Part shown: positions 17,255 to 26,975 of the stretch, piece by piece
How positions within the stretch are numbered: the first letter of the stretch is position 1
Layout: each line of letters opens with the position of its first letter
NCBI RefSeq assembly: GCF_009834875.1
Contig: NZ_WVHT01000003.1
Span: 310,001-374,000 of the forward strand
Reading direction: 5' to 3'
Length of the DNA stretch: 64,000 bases
Origin: Hufsiella arboris
GTDB lineage: Bacteria > Bacteroidota > Bacteroidia > Sphingobacteriales > Sphingobacteriaceae
Program-made: the position numbers and the translations under genes
Notes under the pieces: model-generated
What the model was told of the DNA's origin: nothing
What the model saw: only the letters and a program-made list of their open reading frames with translations
The model's database searches: none

Positions 17255-20200
17255 TTAAAGTGTTAAATTGAATCCAAACGTGTAGATTTTTTGCTGAGGA
17301 TAAACCAGGCCATTTGTTGAAGCTATTTCAGGATCAATCTGGTAATCTTTTACGTTGTCAAATGAAAATAAATTCGATCCGTTCGCATAAACTCTTAAAG
17401 CAGTAATATGTACTTTACTTATAAGTTTCTTTGGGAATGAGTAGCCTAATTCCAGGTTTTTCAAACGGAAATAGCGAATGTTGGTCGTCCAGAAATCATT
17501 GCGATCATTTCCATCTAACGGGCTACGGAAAATCGAGAGTCCTGTATTATCTTTTCTCAACGCCGGATAAGTTCCAGGAATCCATTCACTAGCAGGATTA
17601 TAAGGATCGGCCTGATGCCAGCGATCGTTCAACATGTATGCCGGCGAGTTACCGTTATTTTGGAACGGATATTTTAGCTCCCAGTCTCTGAAATAGGTTT
17701 GCATACCAGCACCTGCAAAATCCGCAATAAGTGAAATACCTTTCCAGCTTACCCTTGCATTAACGCCATAATTGAAATACGGCAATGCACCCTCTGCGTA
17801 ACCAATTGGTTTCTGGTCGAGGTTATTGATTATACCGTCACCGTTTAGATCTTCATATATCAGATCTCCAGGCAACAGCGTTCTGTTTCCCTGTCCGTCG
17901 ATGTTAACAGGATAGTCATTAATTTCCTGCTGTGATTTAAATTGACCAATAATATGATGTCCCCAGTTAATAGCCTGCCAACGGTCGGTGCCGTTATTGC
18001 GATATTGATCGTACGAATTTCCAAAACGAGGCTTGTAGATATAATCATTTTTTGTACGACCTAAAGTCGCGTTACCACCAATTGAAAAATCAACTTGCCC
18101 GATAGTATTGCTGTATGTTATAAAGCCATCCAGCCCTCTTGTGATATCAGAGTTCAAGTTTTCCTGAGGTAAAGCGTATCCTACTTCTGAAGGCAATACC
18201 ACGTCATATCGCGCTGCAGGGAATCCCGAGCGTTTGCGTTGGAAAACATCGAACTGGCCGGTAATATGTTTCACTACCGTAAAGTCAATACCTATGTTCG
18301 CCATTCTGTTTCTTATCCATGATAAGTTAGTTGTAGGTAATCCTCTTGGCTGAACGCCGTTATAATAAATTCCGTCGAATACAGCGTTACCGGCGTTTGT
18401 GTTATATCCGCCGAGATAAGCAAACGGCGATGGGCTGTAATAATTCCCGTTCCCGTCCTGTAAAGATGTTCCCGTTTCACCGTATGAAACACGAAATTTC
18501 AGCTCGTTAACAACCTTGCCAATGCTTTCAAGGAAGAATCTTTCCTGAGAAATACGCCATCCGGCAGAAACACCGGGAAAAAAACCATAACGGCTGCCCC
18601 CCTGGTAAAGGAAAGAACCGTCGACCCGAGCTACACCCTCCAGCAAATACTTCTTTTTATAATCATAATTTAAACGCATTGCATAACCTTCGAACGCTTC
18701 TTCGTAATGAGAATCGCCTAAATAATCGAGGTCAGCAAATAGCTGGGTGGTAATGATGTTATTGGGAGGAACTGAGTGAAGAGCGATATAATCGTTGCTT
18801 GACTCACGTCTTTCGGCTGCCGCCAACGCGGAAATATTATGATCACCGAGTTGTTTCGCATAGCTGACTTGTAATTGGGAAAACTCAGAAATAACATTCC
18901 TTTTGTGCTTTTCCCTCCATGGATTCTGGTTACCATACAATGCACCGTTTGGAGCCCGGTCGTTATATTTACCAGTCGTCGGATCAAATATGTAGGCTGG
19001 ATAAGTGTATTCGAACCCGTCGAAATCTTCGTTGTAATAGTCGTAAGAGTACAATCCTTTGATTGACAAGCCAAATTTAAAATCGTATTGAGCGTTCAGC
19101 TTGGCTCCTGCACCGCGTGTAACATCGTCTATGTAACCGGTTATGTCATTGGTATACGTTGCAGGGTTTACATTTACGTTGTGCGTTTGATTAATATATG
19201 CAGGGTTATTATTTGCGTAAGCGGTTTCTGTTGGCCACATACTGCCGATACTTAGCAATGGATTGAAATAATCATCTAAACCGGGAACACCTACATTATG
19301 CCGTTTTTCAACGCGGCCGCTAAGCTGAGCCCCAACGGTAAATCCTTTTAAAATAGTGCTTGAAAGATTTGCCTGAATATTTGTTCTGTTAAAATTGAAG
19401 TCCTTAATAATTGCATCCTGATTTAAATGTCCGACAGATAAATAATAAGATGATTTTTCGGTACTGCCGGAAGCATTGGCATTTAGCGAGTATTGCGGCA
19501 CATTTGGCCTTGTTACGAACTTGTAATAATCGTTGCTTTGATAGCCTGGCTCAGTGCCAGCTTGCCATTTTGCATACTCTTCCGGGCTGTACAGTAGTGC
19601 AGGATTTCTGCCAAGATTCTGCTCTGATTCAAGCCGCCCCCGCACGTATTCGGCCGCATTTCCAGGATATGGAAACCTTGTGAAGTTTTGTAAACCGTAA
19701 TAACTGTTTACATTAAGCGCAGGTTTATCGCCTTTTTTTCCCTTTTTGGTAGTTACCAATACAACACCATTACCTGCAGCTAACCCGTAAATTGAGGCTG
19801 ATGCATCTTTAAGAACAGTGATACTTTCAATATCATCTAAACCAAGTTGGTTAAATGCATTTACTCCCGAAATTCCCGTATTATAGCCAAATGCATCCGT
19901 TCCGTTACTGGTACTGTATGCAACTCCGTCAATCACATATAATGGGTTTCCGAGATTTCTGATCTGCAGGCTCGCTCCATTTCCGGGACGTGAATCCATT
20001 GTTCGAGCTGTTACGCCTGGAACTTTCCCAACAAGCGCACTTGTTGCCGCAACTGCAGGGGTGCGTACAATGTCTTCGGACCTGATGTTGCTTATCGCCC
20101 CCGAAATAGTGGCTTTTTTCTGGGTACCGTATGCTACAACAACTACTTCATTAAGCTGGTTGTTGGCATCGGCCTTTAAACGAACATTGAGCGTTGCTTG

Positions 20201-20527
20201 TGAATTGACCGCGATTTTTTGAGTAACGTACCCGATATAAGAATAAACGAGCACTGCGTCGTTTGGCACCGTTATACTGTAATTTCCGTTAACGTCGCTA
20301 ACGGCTCCTTTTGTACCACCTTCTACTTTGATACTTACGCCCGGTAAAATTTCACCGTTTTCATCTGTTATCTTACCCTTCACAGTAATATCAGCCAGCC
20401 AGGTTCCACTGTTCTCATAGGTTATTTTTATACCCGCATAACTTGAAGGAACCGTTAAGACGATGGCCATTGCGGGCAAGACAATAGCATGCAATGCCGC
20501 TATTGCAGCAAATCTTAAAAATTTCAT
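17255..20527 (-). CDS. SusC/RagA family TonB-linked outer-membrane receptor
   Basis: This TonB-dependent glycan importer has 1090 residues. Visible order: an atypically long N-terminus with a hydrophobic segment (FAAIAALHAIVLPAMAIVL) and SSYAG, a carboxypeptidase-regulatory domain (VKGKITDENGEILPGVSIKV), the SusC box (NEVVVVAYGTQKKATISGAI), the plug (NPLYVIDGVAY, DDIESITVLKDASASIYG) and the barrel with C-terminal YTFGFNLTL. It is clearly paralogous to the SusC at 31581-34853: equal length, same plug motifs, and near-parallel C-terminal blocks (LELGYSFPKKLISKV here, LELGYSLPKKWISKV there). It heads a SusC-SusD-DUF3823 operon. Unlike its paralogue, its upstream region has no copy of the 29-nt shared element. 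Confidence 0.95.
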   Translation of the reverse strand: MKFLRFAAIAALHAIVLPAMAIVLTVPSSYAGIKITYENSGTWLADITVKGKITDENGEILPGVSIKVEGGTKGAVSDVNGNYSITVPNDAVLVYSYIGYVTQKIAVNSQATLNVRLKADANNQLNEVVVVAYGTQKKATISGAISNIRSEDIVRTPAVAATSALVGKVPGVTARTMDSRPGNGASLQIRNLGNPLYVIDGVAYSTSNGTDAFGYNTGISGVNAFNQLGLDDIESITVLKDASASIYGLAAGNGVVLVTTKKGKKGDKPALNVNSYYGLQNFTRFPYPGNAAEYVRGRLESEQNLGRNPALLYSPEEYAKWQAGTEPGYQSNDYYKFVTRPNVPQYSLNANASGSTEKSSYYLSVGHLNQDAIIKDFNFNRTNIQANLSSTILKGFTVGAQLSGRVEKRHNVGVPGLDDYFNPLLSIGSMWPTETAYANNNPAYINQTHNVNVNPATYTNDITGYIDDVTRGAGAKLNAQYDFKFGLSIKGLYSYDYYNEDFDGFEYTYPAYIFDPTTGKYNDRAPNGALYGNQNPWREKHKRNVISEFSQLQVSYAKQLGDHNISALAAAERRESSNDYIALHSVPPNNIITTQLFADLDYLGDSHYEEAFEGYAMRLNYDYKKKYLLEGVARVDGSFLYQGGSRYGFFPGVSAGWRISQERFFLESIGKVVNELKFRVSYGETGTSLQDGNGNYYSPSPFAYLGGYNTNAGNAVFDGIYYNGVQPRGLPTTNLSWIRNRMANIGIDFTVVKHITGQFDVFQRKRSGFPAARYDVVLPSEVGYALPQENLNSDITRGLDGFITYSNTIGQVDFSIGGNATLGRTKNDYIYKPRFGNSYDQYRNNGTDRWQAINWGHHIIGQFKSQQEINDYPVNIDGQGNRTLLPGDLIYEDLNGDGIINNLDQKPIGYAEGALPYFNYGVNARVSWKGISLIADFAGAGMQTYFRDWELKYPFQNNGNSPAYMLNDRWHQADPYNPASEWIPGTYPALRKDNTGLSIFRSPLDGNDRNDFWTTNIRYFRLKNLELGYSFPKKLISKVHITALRVYANGSNLFSFDNVKDYQIDPEIASTNGLVYPQQKIYTFGFNLTL

Positions 20528-20818
20528 AATGTTTAATTTTTAGTGAATCGAATTGGTTAATTAACAATCCTGATCAATTGGCTAAATAAGGATTGACTCG
20601 ACTAATAATACTATCCGCTAGTAATGTGTGTTTTCATATTAATAATTGGCTTGATTTATAATTGTCTAATATACACTAATTTTATAAATGTAAATATTAC
20701 ACTTAAAAAAAATTAAAAAAAATTATTACGTGAGATTGCGCGCTGCTTTTAAACCTAGCACGATTGGCAGTATGCCGATCCGCTATTTTAACGCACAGTT
20801 AGATGGAGTTCAACAGAC
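20528..20818. other. Intergenic region between two polysaccharide operons
   Basis: This 291-nt AT-rich gap separates the last gene of the eight-gene operon (GH43) from the next SusC gene, both on the minus strand. It should contain the SusC promoter. I see no gene, no convincing TAnnTTTG box and no copy of the 29-nt element. A short 7-bp inverted repeat (CAATCCT/AGGATTG, 20565-20595) could be chance. Confidence 0.4.
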
Positions 20819-21799
20819 TTACTTAGCCTGCCGCTCATTTTTGAGAAAATAAAAGCTTTCAGGAGCTATCATTAAGACGTCTGCATCCTGTTTCGTACTA
20901 GACCACTTTGCATCGATAATTGCTGTCAGCCGTGGTGACACTGTTTTATCAGAATAATGAGTATGAAAAACGTATTTCAGATGACCGTTCTTATCTTTAA
21001 AAAAATCACCGTGGCCCGTTCCATTTTGATGAATGTTCACACGACTTATGACAGGATTGCCTGCAAATTTCTTCCACGGACCAAATGGCGACCGAGATGT
21101 CGCATAACCGACAGCGTAATCTATATTTCTGAAATCATTGGCTGAATAGAAAAGATAATATAAGTTGTTGTGTTTTAACACTGTTGGTCCTTCTGTAACC
21201 GGCCAGTTTGTTCCGGCTGTATTTTCCCAGGGTTCATCTCCTGCAATGCATTCTCTGACAGTTGTCGAATCAATATCAGACAAATCATTTTTTAATTGTG
21301 CTACGAAAATCCGGTTTCCGTTCGTCAGTCGGACGTGATACAGATATAACTTACCGTCGCTGTCTTTGAAAATAAAAGGATCAATCTGTTTTCCGCTTCC
21401 AGACAATGGCTTTTTTATTTTTTGCTTAAACGGACCAAGCGGACTATTACTCTCGGCTATCGCAATTTGTTCATCGGCAGTGTACGCCATGTAGTATTTG
21501 TCCGCCGACTTAAATATCTGTGGCGCCCAAAACCCTTTTGTACCGAAGCTATCGCCAATGTAAAGTGCATGTCCTTGTGTTTTACCAACAGGACCGGACC
21601 AGTTTTTTAAATCGTTTGACTTATATACCAAAAACCCCTTGGGGCTGTTAGTGCCGTACAAATAGTAAGTGCCCTTGTCCAAAAAAATTGTTGGATCGGC
21701 CAGGCGGATTGTATCAGAAAAAATAGTGCTCCTCGCCTTCCCGGAGGAAGCGAAAAGCACTATCATCAACAGAATAAAAAAATATCGGATTCTGTGCAT
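20819..21799 (-). CDS. Glycoside hydrolase family 43 enzyme, secreted
   Basis: The 326-residue protein has a signal peptide (IRYFFILLMIVLFASSGKA) and a GH43 five-bladed propeller. The three catalytic acids are visible: Asp in IRLADPTIFLDKGTYYLYG, Asp in KQIDPFIFKDSDGKLYLYH and Glu in WPVTEGPTVLKHNNLYYLF. GH43 covers alpha-L-arabinofuranosidases, beta-xylosidases, arabinanases and exo-galactanases, and the exact activity cannot be read. Its ATG overlaps the stop of the upstream DUF4965 gene by one base (TAATG), showing translational coupling. It is the last gene of the run that begins with SusC at 34853. Confidence 0.9.
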   Translation of the reverse strand: MHRIRYFFILLMIVLFASSGKARSTIFSDTIRLADPTIFLDKGTYYLYGTNSPKGFLVYKSNDLKNWSGPVGKTQGHALYIGDSFGTKGFWAPQIFKSADKYYMAYTADEQIAIAESNSPLGPFKQKIKKPLSGSGKQIDPFIFKDSDGKLYLYHVRLTNGNRIFVAQLKNDLSDIDSTTVRECIAGDEPWENTAGTNWPVTEGPTVLKHNNLYYLFYSANDFRNIDYAVGYATSRSPFGPWKKFAGNPVISRVNIHQNGTGHGDFFKDKNGHLKYVFHTHYSDKTVSPRLTAIIDAKWSSTKQDADVLMIAPESFYFLKNERQAK

Positions 21800-24252
21800 T
21801 AACGCTTGTTCAGTTTGCCGTCAAGAACTTTCATGAAATAACCGCCTACTACGCTTCTGGCCTGAAAGCCTACCTGCTTGCCATCCGTAGTTTCGTGCCA
21901 ATCGCCTAACGGTACACGTGTCGGCGTTTCAATTGCGTATTTTTTTAGAGGAGAAACAAATTTTTCAAAAGTTTCGTTGTCTCCGGCCAGCGTCGCCGTC
22001 CATAAAATCCAGTCGGACTTGGTATAAGTTTTACGGCTGTCAAGCGGCAATCCAAAATCGTTTTGCTTAGTGAGATAGAATTTAACTTCTTTTTCAGCAA
22101 CTTCTTTAGGAAAAATTCCGAGATTAAGGACCTTGTCCCAAACCAAGTTATATTTCTGGCTCCAGGTACCCTTTTTATCAAATGTCAATGCATAATGATC
22201 CCCGTCGTCAGCCATTTTCATCCAGCGTAAAGCCATATCTTTAGCCATCGCCTTGTATTTAGCCGCTGTTTGCTTTTCACCTAATTGCTCGGCAAGCATC
22301 GCATAACATCCGATACCGACGATCGCTTTCACTGACAAATTCGCGTTACGCGCAAGGTGTCCGGCAAAGTCATCGGTACATAACTGATTGGCTGGATCGA
22401 AACCTTCTTTACTTAAAAATTCAACCCAGGTGCTGAGTGTTTTCCAATGTTTTTTTGCATAGTTCGCGTTGCCTTCTACTTTCGCTATCGCCGCGGTAAG
22501 AATGACCATATTTCCCGATTCTTCTACAGGCATATCTTCGCCGTAGGTTTGGCCGTTTGCTAAAGGATATGTCCCTAAATCGTGGGCAGCAAATGGCTTT
22601 TTCCACTTCCCGCTTTCACTGTAATAAAAAATGCCGTTCATCATCCCCTTTAACAGATCCGGATTATAGATAAGATATAAAGGAGCCGACGGGTAAGTTA
22701 TATCAACGGTATTTATCGATCCGTTACTGAAATTTTCCTTTGAAAGAAACAGTAGTTCTCCCTGCGGACTTCTGACCAATTTGTGAGCTGAAATTGACTG
22801 ACGATAAGCTAGCACGCATAAATCAGCGTAATCGGCGCCACCGCTGGCAGCAGTTGAAGACTGCACTTGCTTATTTAACGCATCACATTTAGCTAATACC
22901 GTTTTGTATTCAGCATTTGCAAGATTTAATTGTTTATCTATTGTCTGTGTAGCGTCGTTCTTCCACCACGGCTTCAGATTCGTGCCGAAATATTGTACAG
23001 AATATATATCGTCGTAAGCAAGCATAACGTACTGCTCTTTCTGAGTTCCAGATACCACTCCCATATCTATCGCAGTATTTAAAGCCAGCGACTTCCCTTC
23101 TGTTTCTGTAGACGCTTTCCTGTTTCCTAAAAAATTAATTTCAGCATTAGTTGCCGTAGTAATTGTTTGTGTAACAGCGGACGACTTTGGCGCTGCAACA
23201 TACATATAGCCCCAATCAATTCTAACATCGTCTCCTTTTTCTTTGAGAACAGGCTGAGTTTTGGTTCCGGCTTTGAGCACCGACAGATTTCCGCTTTGAT
23301 AGGCTGTAGCTGTAACCGGTTGTGCTGCGTAATTCACTGCAAGATCGGACGAAGCGCTGAACATTACCTGGACGTTATGTGATGCCCCATCATTCGATGA
23401 TGTTTTAAATATCACATATGATACCGGCCGCGACATTAGCGAAAGATCATTCATCAGCAATGGCGATGTGAAGCAAACATTCAGATCGACATTTCCGCAA
23501 GTAAAATCATATTGCGTTTGCGTTGCGTTTATAGACACATTCTTCTGCCGAGCAAGAACTATCGCATCCGATTCCGGATTTTTCTTTTCGTAAACCAGGC
23601 CAGCGTCTATCCATTGGCCGCCGCCGGTATTTGTTACATGAATTGCCAATACATTTTTCCCTGTTTTAAGCTTTTTCAATCCGGCATCCGATAAAGGAAC
23701 ATAGATAAATTTGCCGTTGAAACATTCGCAATCATATATTTTTTCACCGTTGAGGTAAACTTCTGCATTGTCATCGTGCCTGATTTTAAGGTTCACTTTT
23801 TCGAACTCAGTGCTGCTCAGATCAAATTCGCGGCGAAGCCAGATTTCTTTCGTCCGCCATTGAGTTGTAGCCGATCCATCGCCATAAGGCGCCATCCCGG
23901 TTTTCCATTTTGAATCGTCAAAGCCTGGGCTTTCCCATCCGCTTCCCGGATCGGTTTCTGAAAGTTTTGATGTGTATGACGATTCGTCGGCAGCCGGGGC
24001 AATGCTTTCATATAAAACTTCTTTTCCGCCTAAAAACCGGTATACCTTTCCGTCTACTTTAATCAAACCATTTAAGGCTTGGTTAGTGCCTGTCCAGTGT
24101 TTGGTAGGTGATGCGTTCAGATTATCGGTAAACGACCATATACTAAAGTAGGGATCGTGATTAATCAAAGGATAAGCCGGTGCCTTGCGTTGTTGCGCAT
24201 AGCTCGTTAAAACCGCAAAAAATAAAAGAAGAAAAATTCTGATCTGTTTCAT
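21799..24252 (-). CDS. Glutaminase-A-like DUF4965/DUF5127/DUF1793 secreted protein
   Basis: The 817-residue protein starts with a signal peptide (IFLLLFFAVLTSYAQ) and RKAPAYPLINHDPYFSIWSF, the hallmark opening (DUF4964) of the bacterial and fungal glutaminase-A-like family. A stretch of roughly residues 90-225 looks like an inserted galactose-binding jelly roll (EVYLNGEKIYDCECFNGKF, KTGKNVLAIHVTNTGGGQWI). The DUF5127 region follows, then the C-terminal six-hairpin-like DUF4965/DUF1793 domain (YADLCVLAYRQSISAHKLV, NGQTYGEDMPVEESGNMVIL, PLGDWHETTDGKQVGFQARS). The real substrate of such proteins in polysaccharide loci is uncertain; the (alpha/alpha)6 fold fits a glycosidase better than a glutaminase. 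It is coupled to both neighbours by one-base overlaps. Confidence 0.85.
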   Translation of the reverse strand: MKQIRIFLLLFFAVLTSYAQQRKAPAYPLINHDPYFSIWSFTDNLNASPTKHWTGTNQALNGLIKVDGKVYRFLGGKEVLYESIAPAADESSYTSKLSETDPGSGWESPGFDDSKWKTGMAPYGDGSATTQWRTKEIWLRREFDLSSTEFEKVNLKIRHDDNAEVYLNGEKIYDCECFNGKFIYVPLSDAGLKKLKTGKNVLAIHVTNTGGGQWIDAGLVYEKKNPESDAIVLARQKNVSINATQTQYDFTCGNVDLNVCFTSPLLMNDLSLMSRPVSYVIFKTSSNDGASHNVQVMFSASSDLAVNYAAQPVTATAYQSGNLSVLKAGTKTQPVLKEKGDDVRIDWGYMYVAAPKSSAVTQTITTATNAEINFLGNRKASTETEGKSLALNTAIDMGVVSGTQKEQYVMLAYDDIYSVQYFGTNLKPWWKNDATQTIDKQLNLANAEYKTVLAKCDALNKQVQSSTAASGGADYADLCVLAYRQSISAHKLVRSPQGELLFLSKENFSNGSINTVDITYPSAPLYLIYNPDLLKGMMNGIFYYSESGKWKKPFAAHDLGTYPLANGQTYGEDMPVEESGNMVILTAAIAKVEGNANYAKKHWKTLSTWVEFLSKEGFDPANQLCTDDFAGHLARNANLSVKAIVGIGCYAMLAEQLGEKQTAAKYKAMAKDMALRWMKMADDGDHYALTFDKKGTWSQKYNLVWDKVLNLGIFPKEVAEKEVKFYLTKQNDFGLPLDSRKTYTKSDWILWTATLAGDNETFEKFVSPLKKYAIETPTRVPLGDWHETTDGKQVGFQARSVVGGYFMKVLDGKLNKR

Positions 24253-24902
24253 TACTGAGATATATAAATTAACATATCCTTAAGACTGGATAAGCTGGTA
24301 AAATTTGCGTGCTTTTCGCTGATGTATTGCCTGATCTGTTTTTCCTTGTCGGGAAACGCTTTTAAAAACTGCTTTTGACTATTTGCCTTGATAAACGAAT
24401 TCCCTGATTTGAGCCAATATTCATCCGCCGGAACAACTTTGAATTCATCCGGTAATTTGAGGTCATAAATTGCTTTGCCTCCATTATTACTTGGTAAACT
24501 CGACAGTGCTGTCGCTCCAGATGTCTGCGTGGTTGATCCGTAACCAACGGACGTGCCAGGCAAACTTACCGTAGATTTATGCTGAATATATAATGCCAGT
24601 GTCGCTACGTTTACTTTCTCAAAAAATCGCTCACCTGCGGGGATAAAACTTTTGCCTTTTATGACCACGCTGTCAATAGATGCCAGTTCCGCCAAGGCCA
24701 AATTTTTCCCATTCAGGCTAAATATCATTTCCTGGGTAACAGTGTTGTAATTCAACGGTACAGATTCCTTGTTTCCATCGGCTTTATAAACGGTGCCTGT
24801 GATAAATTCAGGAAAAACATAATGAGAAACGCCGGCAGTTTCCTGCGGATAAGCGGTCGCCAGCGTTAGCCATAACAGTCCGGTAAACATTATATATTTC
24901 AT
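24252..24902 (-). CDS. Secreted protein of unknown function embedded in the glycosidase operon
   Basis: I cannot assign this 216-residue protein to a named family. It has a signal peptide (MKYIMFTGLLWLTLATAYPQ). A beta-rich N-terminal half follows (VFPEFITGTVYKADGNKESV, VPLNYNTVTQEMIFSLNGK, SIDSVVIKGKSFIPAG). A Ser/Thr/Gly-rich linker near residues 118-140 leads to a charged helical C-terminus (FLKAFPDKEKQIRQYISEKH). I know similar small exported proteins from other Bacteroidota without an assigned role. Its start lies 1 nt after the GH127/146 stop and its stop overlaps the DUF4965 start by one base (TAATG). Tight coupling suggests a stoichiometric partner of one of these enzymes. Confidence 0.75.
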   Translation of the reverse strand: MKYIMFTGLLWLTLATAYPQETAGVSHYVFPEFITGTVYKADGNKESVPLNYNTVTQEMIFSLNGKNLALAELASIDSVVIKGKSFIPAGERFFEKVNVATLALYIQHKSTVSLPGTSVGYGSTTQTSGATALSSLPSNNGGKAIYDLKLPDEFKVVPADEYWLKSGNSFIKANSQKQFLKAFPDKEKQIRQYISEKHANFTSLSSLKDMLIYISQ

Positions 24903-24903
24903 A

Positions 24904-26952
24904 TCAATTATTTTCCACGGTGGGGAAAGCCGAGATCCTTAAGCGTGCTCCGCCCATTGGAACCAATGTCAAAGGTTTCACCGGTTGATTTGTAACAACC
25001 GGGCTTTGCGGTAAAACGCCACACAAGCCATACTGATCAATTGTCCATGAAGTTATTTGCCTTCCTTTACCAATTAATTCGATTGGTGCGTTTTTATTTG
25101 TAAAGGGATTATTATCTGCCGGCCAGCCCTTTTTAACGATCTCTAAAGATTTTAATGGATTAGCTTTATCAATAATCAACCCGTAATTCCAGTTAGATGC
25201 AGGGTGTATTTCAAACGACGGCCACTTTTGAGGATCCGCTCCCTGTTGCCATTTGGAATCGCCAATGGCCGTTTCCTTACTGTCTTTCTCAACAAGCTTT
25301 TCATCGATTTTAAGAGAGTAAGTCAGCGGACCGTAATTTACACTAACGCTGTTCTTATTACGCTGCCATTCTCTGACTTTTAGCTCCATCGGTAACTGCA
25401 ACGTTATTTTATCGCCGTTTTTCCAGGTGTTTGAGATTTTTACGTAGTTCCCGCTTCCCGAAAAAGCGATCTTTTTTCCGTTAAGTTCCAGGCTTGCATT
25501 TTTGCACCATGAAGGAATACGAAGGTAAAGCGGAAAAGCGACCGGCTTTGGTGTGTTGACCAGAAATTCGACCTTATCTTCAAAGGGGTAATGTGTTAAC
25601 TCCTGAAGTTGAACCTCTGTTCCGCCCGCAACTTTTGCATTAACTTCGTTTTGAGAATATAACTGAACTGCCAGCCCGTTATCAGGTGTAGCCGACCAGC
25701 TATTTTCGATATAATAAACCCAACCAGCCGAATGGTTGTGCTGGCAGCATCGGCTGCTAAACGGATTCATCATCAAAAACGGGCCTTCATTAGCAATTCC
25801 GGGACTATGATTTTTGCTGTCGCTGATAACCATATTTGGCGCCGTTAAATAACGTAAAGCACGATAGTCTGGCATAAAAGCGGCAGGAAAAGTATTAAAT
25901 GCAACATCCTCGCAATTATCCGCCCATAATGGATCGCCGGTAAAATTTAGTAAATACTGGTCAGATGTCATTTGTTCGACCATGCCGCATGTTTCTACTG
26001 CCTGCCGGGGATCATCATACCCCTTCCGCGCGTTTTCATCCGAGCCAAACATACCGCCGGGAACTTGCCCGTAGATATCTCTTACAAGGCGAAAATTGTC
26101 ATACGTTGCCTGGAGGTCTTTCTTGTCATGGCTTTGAAGATAATAAGTAGCCGGCTCCCTAAAGCATTGCGCAATGTTCACGTTATGCCAATTAGGCAAA
26201 TTGTTTGTCTGACGCCAGTTCGCAGTATTCTTATCGATTTTTGTTGCGAGGTCTAGTAAAAATTTCTCGCCGGTATGATTATAAAGCCAGTAAACACTCA
26301 GCATGTTATCGCCGCCACGGCTGTTTTCCCAATAATCTTCCAGGAACAAGCTATCTGGTATCGATAATTCATACTTGAAATATTTACTCATAAAACTGAG
26401 TACGCGCGAATCTTTCGAATATTCATAGTAAGACTGCAGGCACCAAAGCATTGGCATGTTGGTCCATAAATCCCGCTTACCAGCGCCCTTTTCAACTGCC
26501 GGGCCAAAATCTCCGTTATCGCGCTGGTTAGTTAAAACGGCATCGATCCAGAATTTCGCCTCGTTAATTATTTTCTGATCGCCAAGAACATAGCCGATGT
26601 CGGCATAACCTTTAAGCCAGTAAGGTAGTTCTTCCCAGCCATATTTACCTTTCCCTTCTTTATTTAGCCAGGCATTATCTTCCTTACTCAACCATATACT
26701 GATCTCTCCTAAATTTCCTGTTAAGCCGTCACGCTGCAATTCGAGCATTTTTTTCAGCCAGCCATCAGGCTTTACTGAAGTAACCGGAAGCTTAACAAAA
26801 AATTGATTTTGAAGAGGCGCTTTGTTGGATGGATACCATTTATTGATTCCTGTATTAGTAGCATTAACCAGTTGCGCTTTTGGCTGTGCGCTGGCATGCA
26901 TAAACTGGGTGCTGATCAATAAGGCAGAAGATATTACTACTTTAAAATTCAT
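24904..26952 (-). CDS. GH127/GH146-type beta-L-arabinofuranosidase (DUF1680), secreted
   Basis: These enzymes release beta-linked L-arabinofuranose using a Zn-bound cysteine as nucleophile. The 682-residue protein has a signal peptide (ISSALLISTQFMHASAQ), an (alpha/alpha)6 barrel and C-terminal beta domains. The Zn/catalytic set known from the family is fully present: Glu and Cys in QAVETCGMVEQMT and the double Cys in SSRCCQHNHSAGW. Other family blocks are ELPYWLKGYADIGYVLGDQ and ENSRGGDNMLSVYWLYNHTG. The second Cys-pair region implies a functional enzyme. The gene lies 23 nt after GH2 and 1 nt before the unknown gene. GH127 versus GH146 cannot be settled by eye. Confidence 0.87.
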   Translation of the reverse strand: MNFKVVISSALLISTQFMHASAQPKAQLVNATNTGINKWYPSNKAPLQNQFFVKLPVTSVKPDGWLKKMLELQRDGLTGNLGEISIWLSKEDNAWLNKEGKGKYGWEELPYWLKGYADIGYVLGDQKIINEAKFWIDAVLTNQRDNGDFGPAVEKGAGKRDLWTNMPMLWCLQSYYEYSKDSRVLSFMSKYFKYELSIPDSLFLEDYWENSRGGDNMLSVYWLYNHTGEKFLLDLATKIDKNTANWRQTNNLPNWHNVNIAQCFREPATYYLQSHDKKDLQATYDNFRLVRDIYGQVPGGMFGSDENARKGYDDPRQAVETCGMVEQMTSDQYLLNFTGDPLWADNCEDVAFNTFPAAFMPDYRALRYLTAPNMVISDSKNHSPGIANEGPFLMMNPFSSRCCQHNHSAGWVYYIENSWSATPDNGLAVQLYSQNEVNAKVAGGTEVQLQELTHYPFEDKVEFLVNTPKPVAFPLYLRIPSWCKNASLELNGKKIAFSGSGNYVKISNTWKNGDKITLQLPMELKVREWQRNKNSVSVNYGPLTYSLKIDEKLVEKDSKETAIGDSKWQQGADPQKWPSFEIHPASNWNYGLIIDKANPLKSLEIVKKGWPADNNPFTNKNAPIELIGKGRQITSWTIDQYGLCGVLPQSPVVTNQPVKPLTLVPMGGARLRISAFPTVENN

Positions 26953-26975
26953 AGATATTACAAATTAAACCGCGG

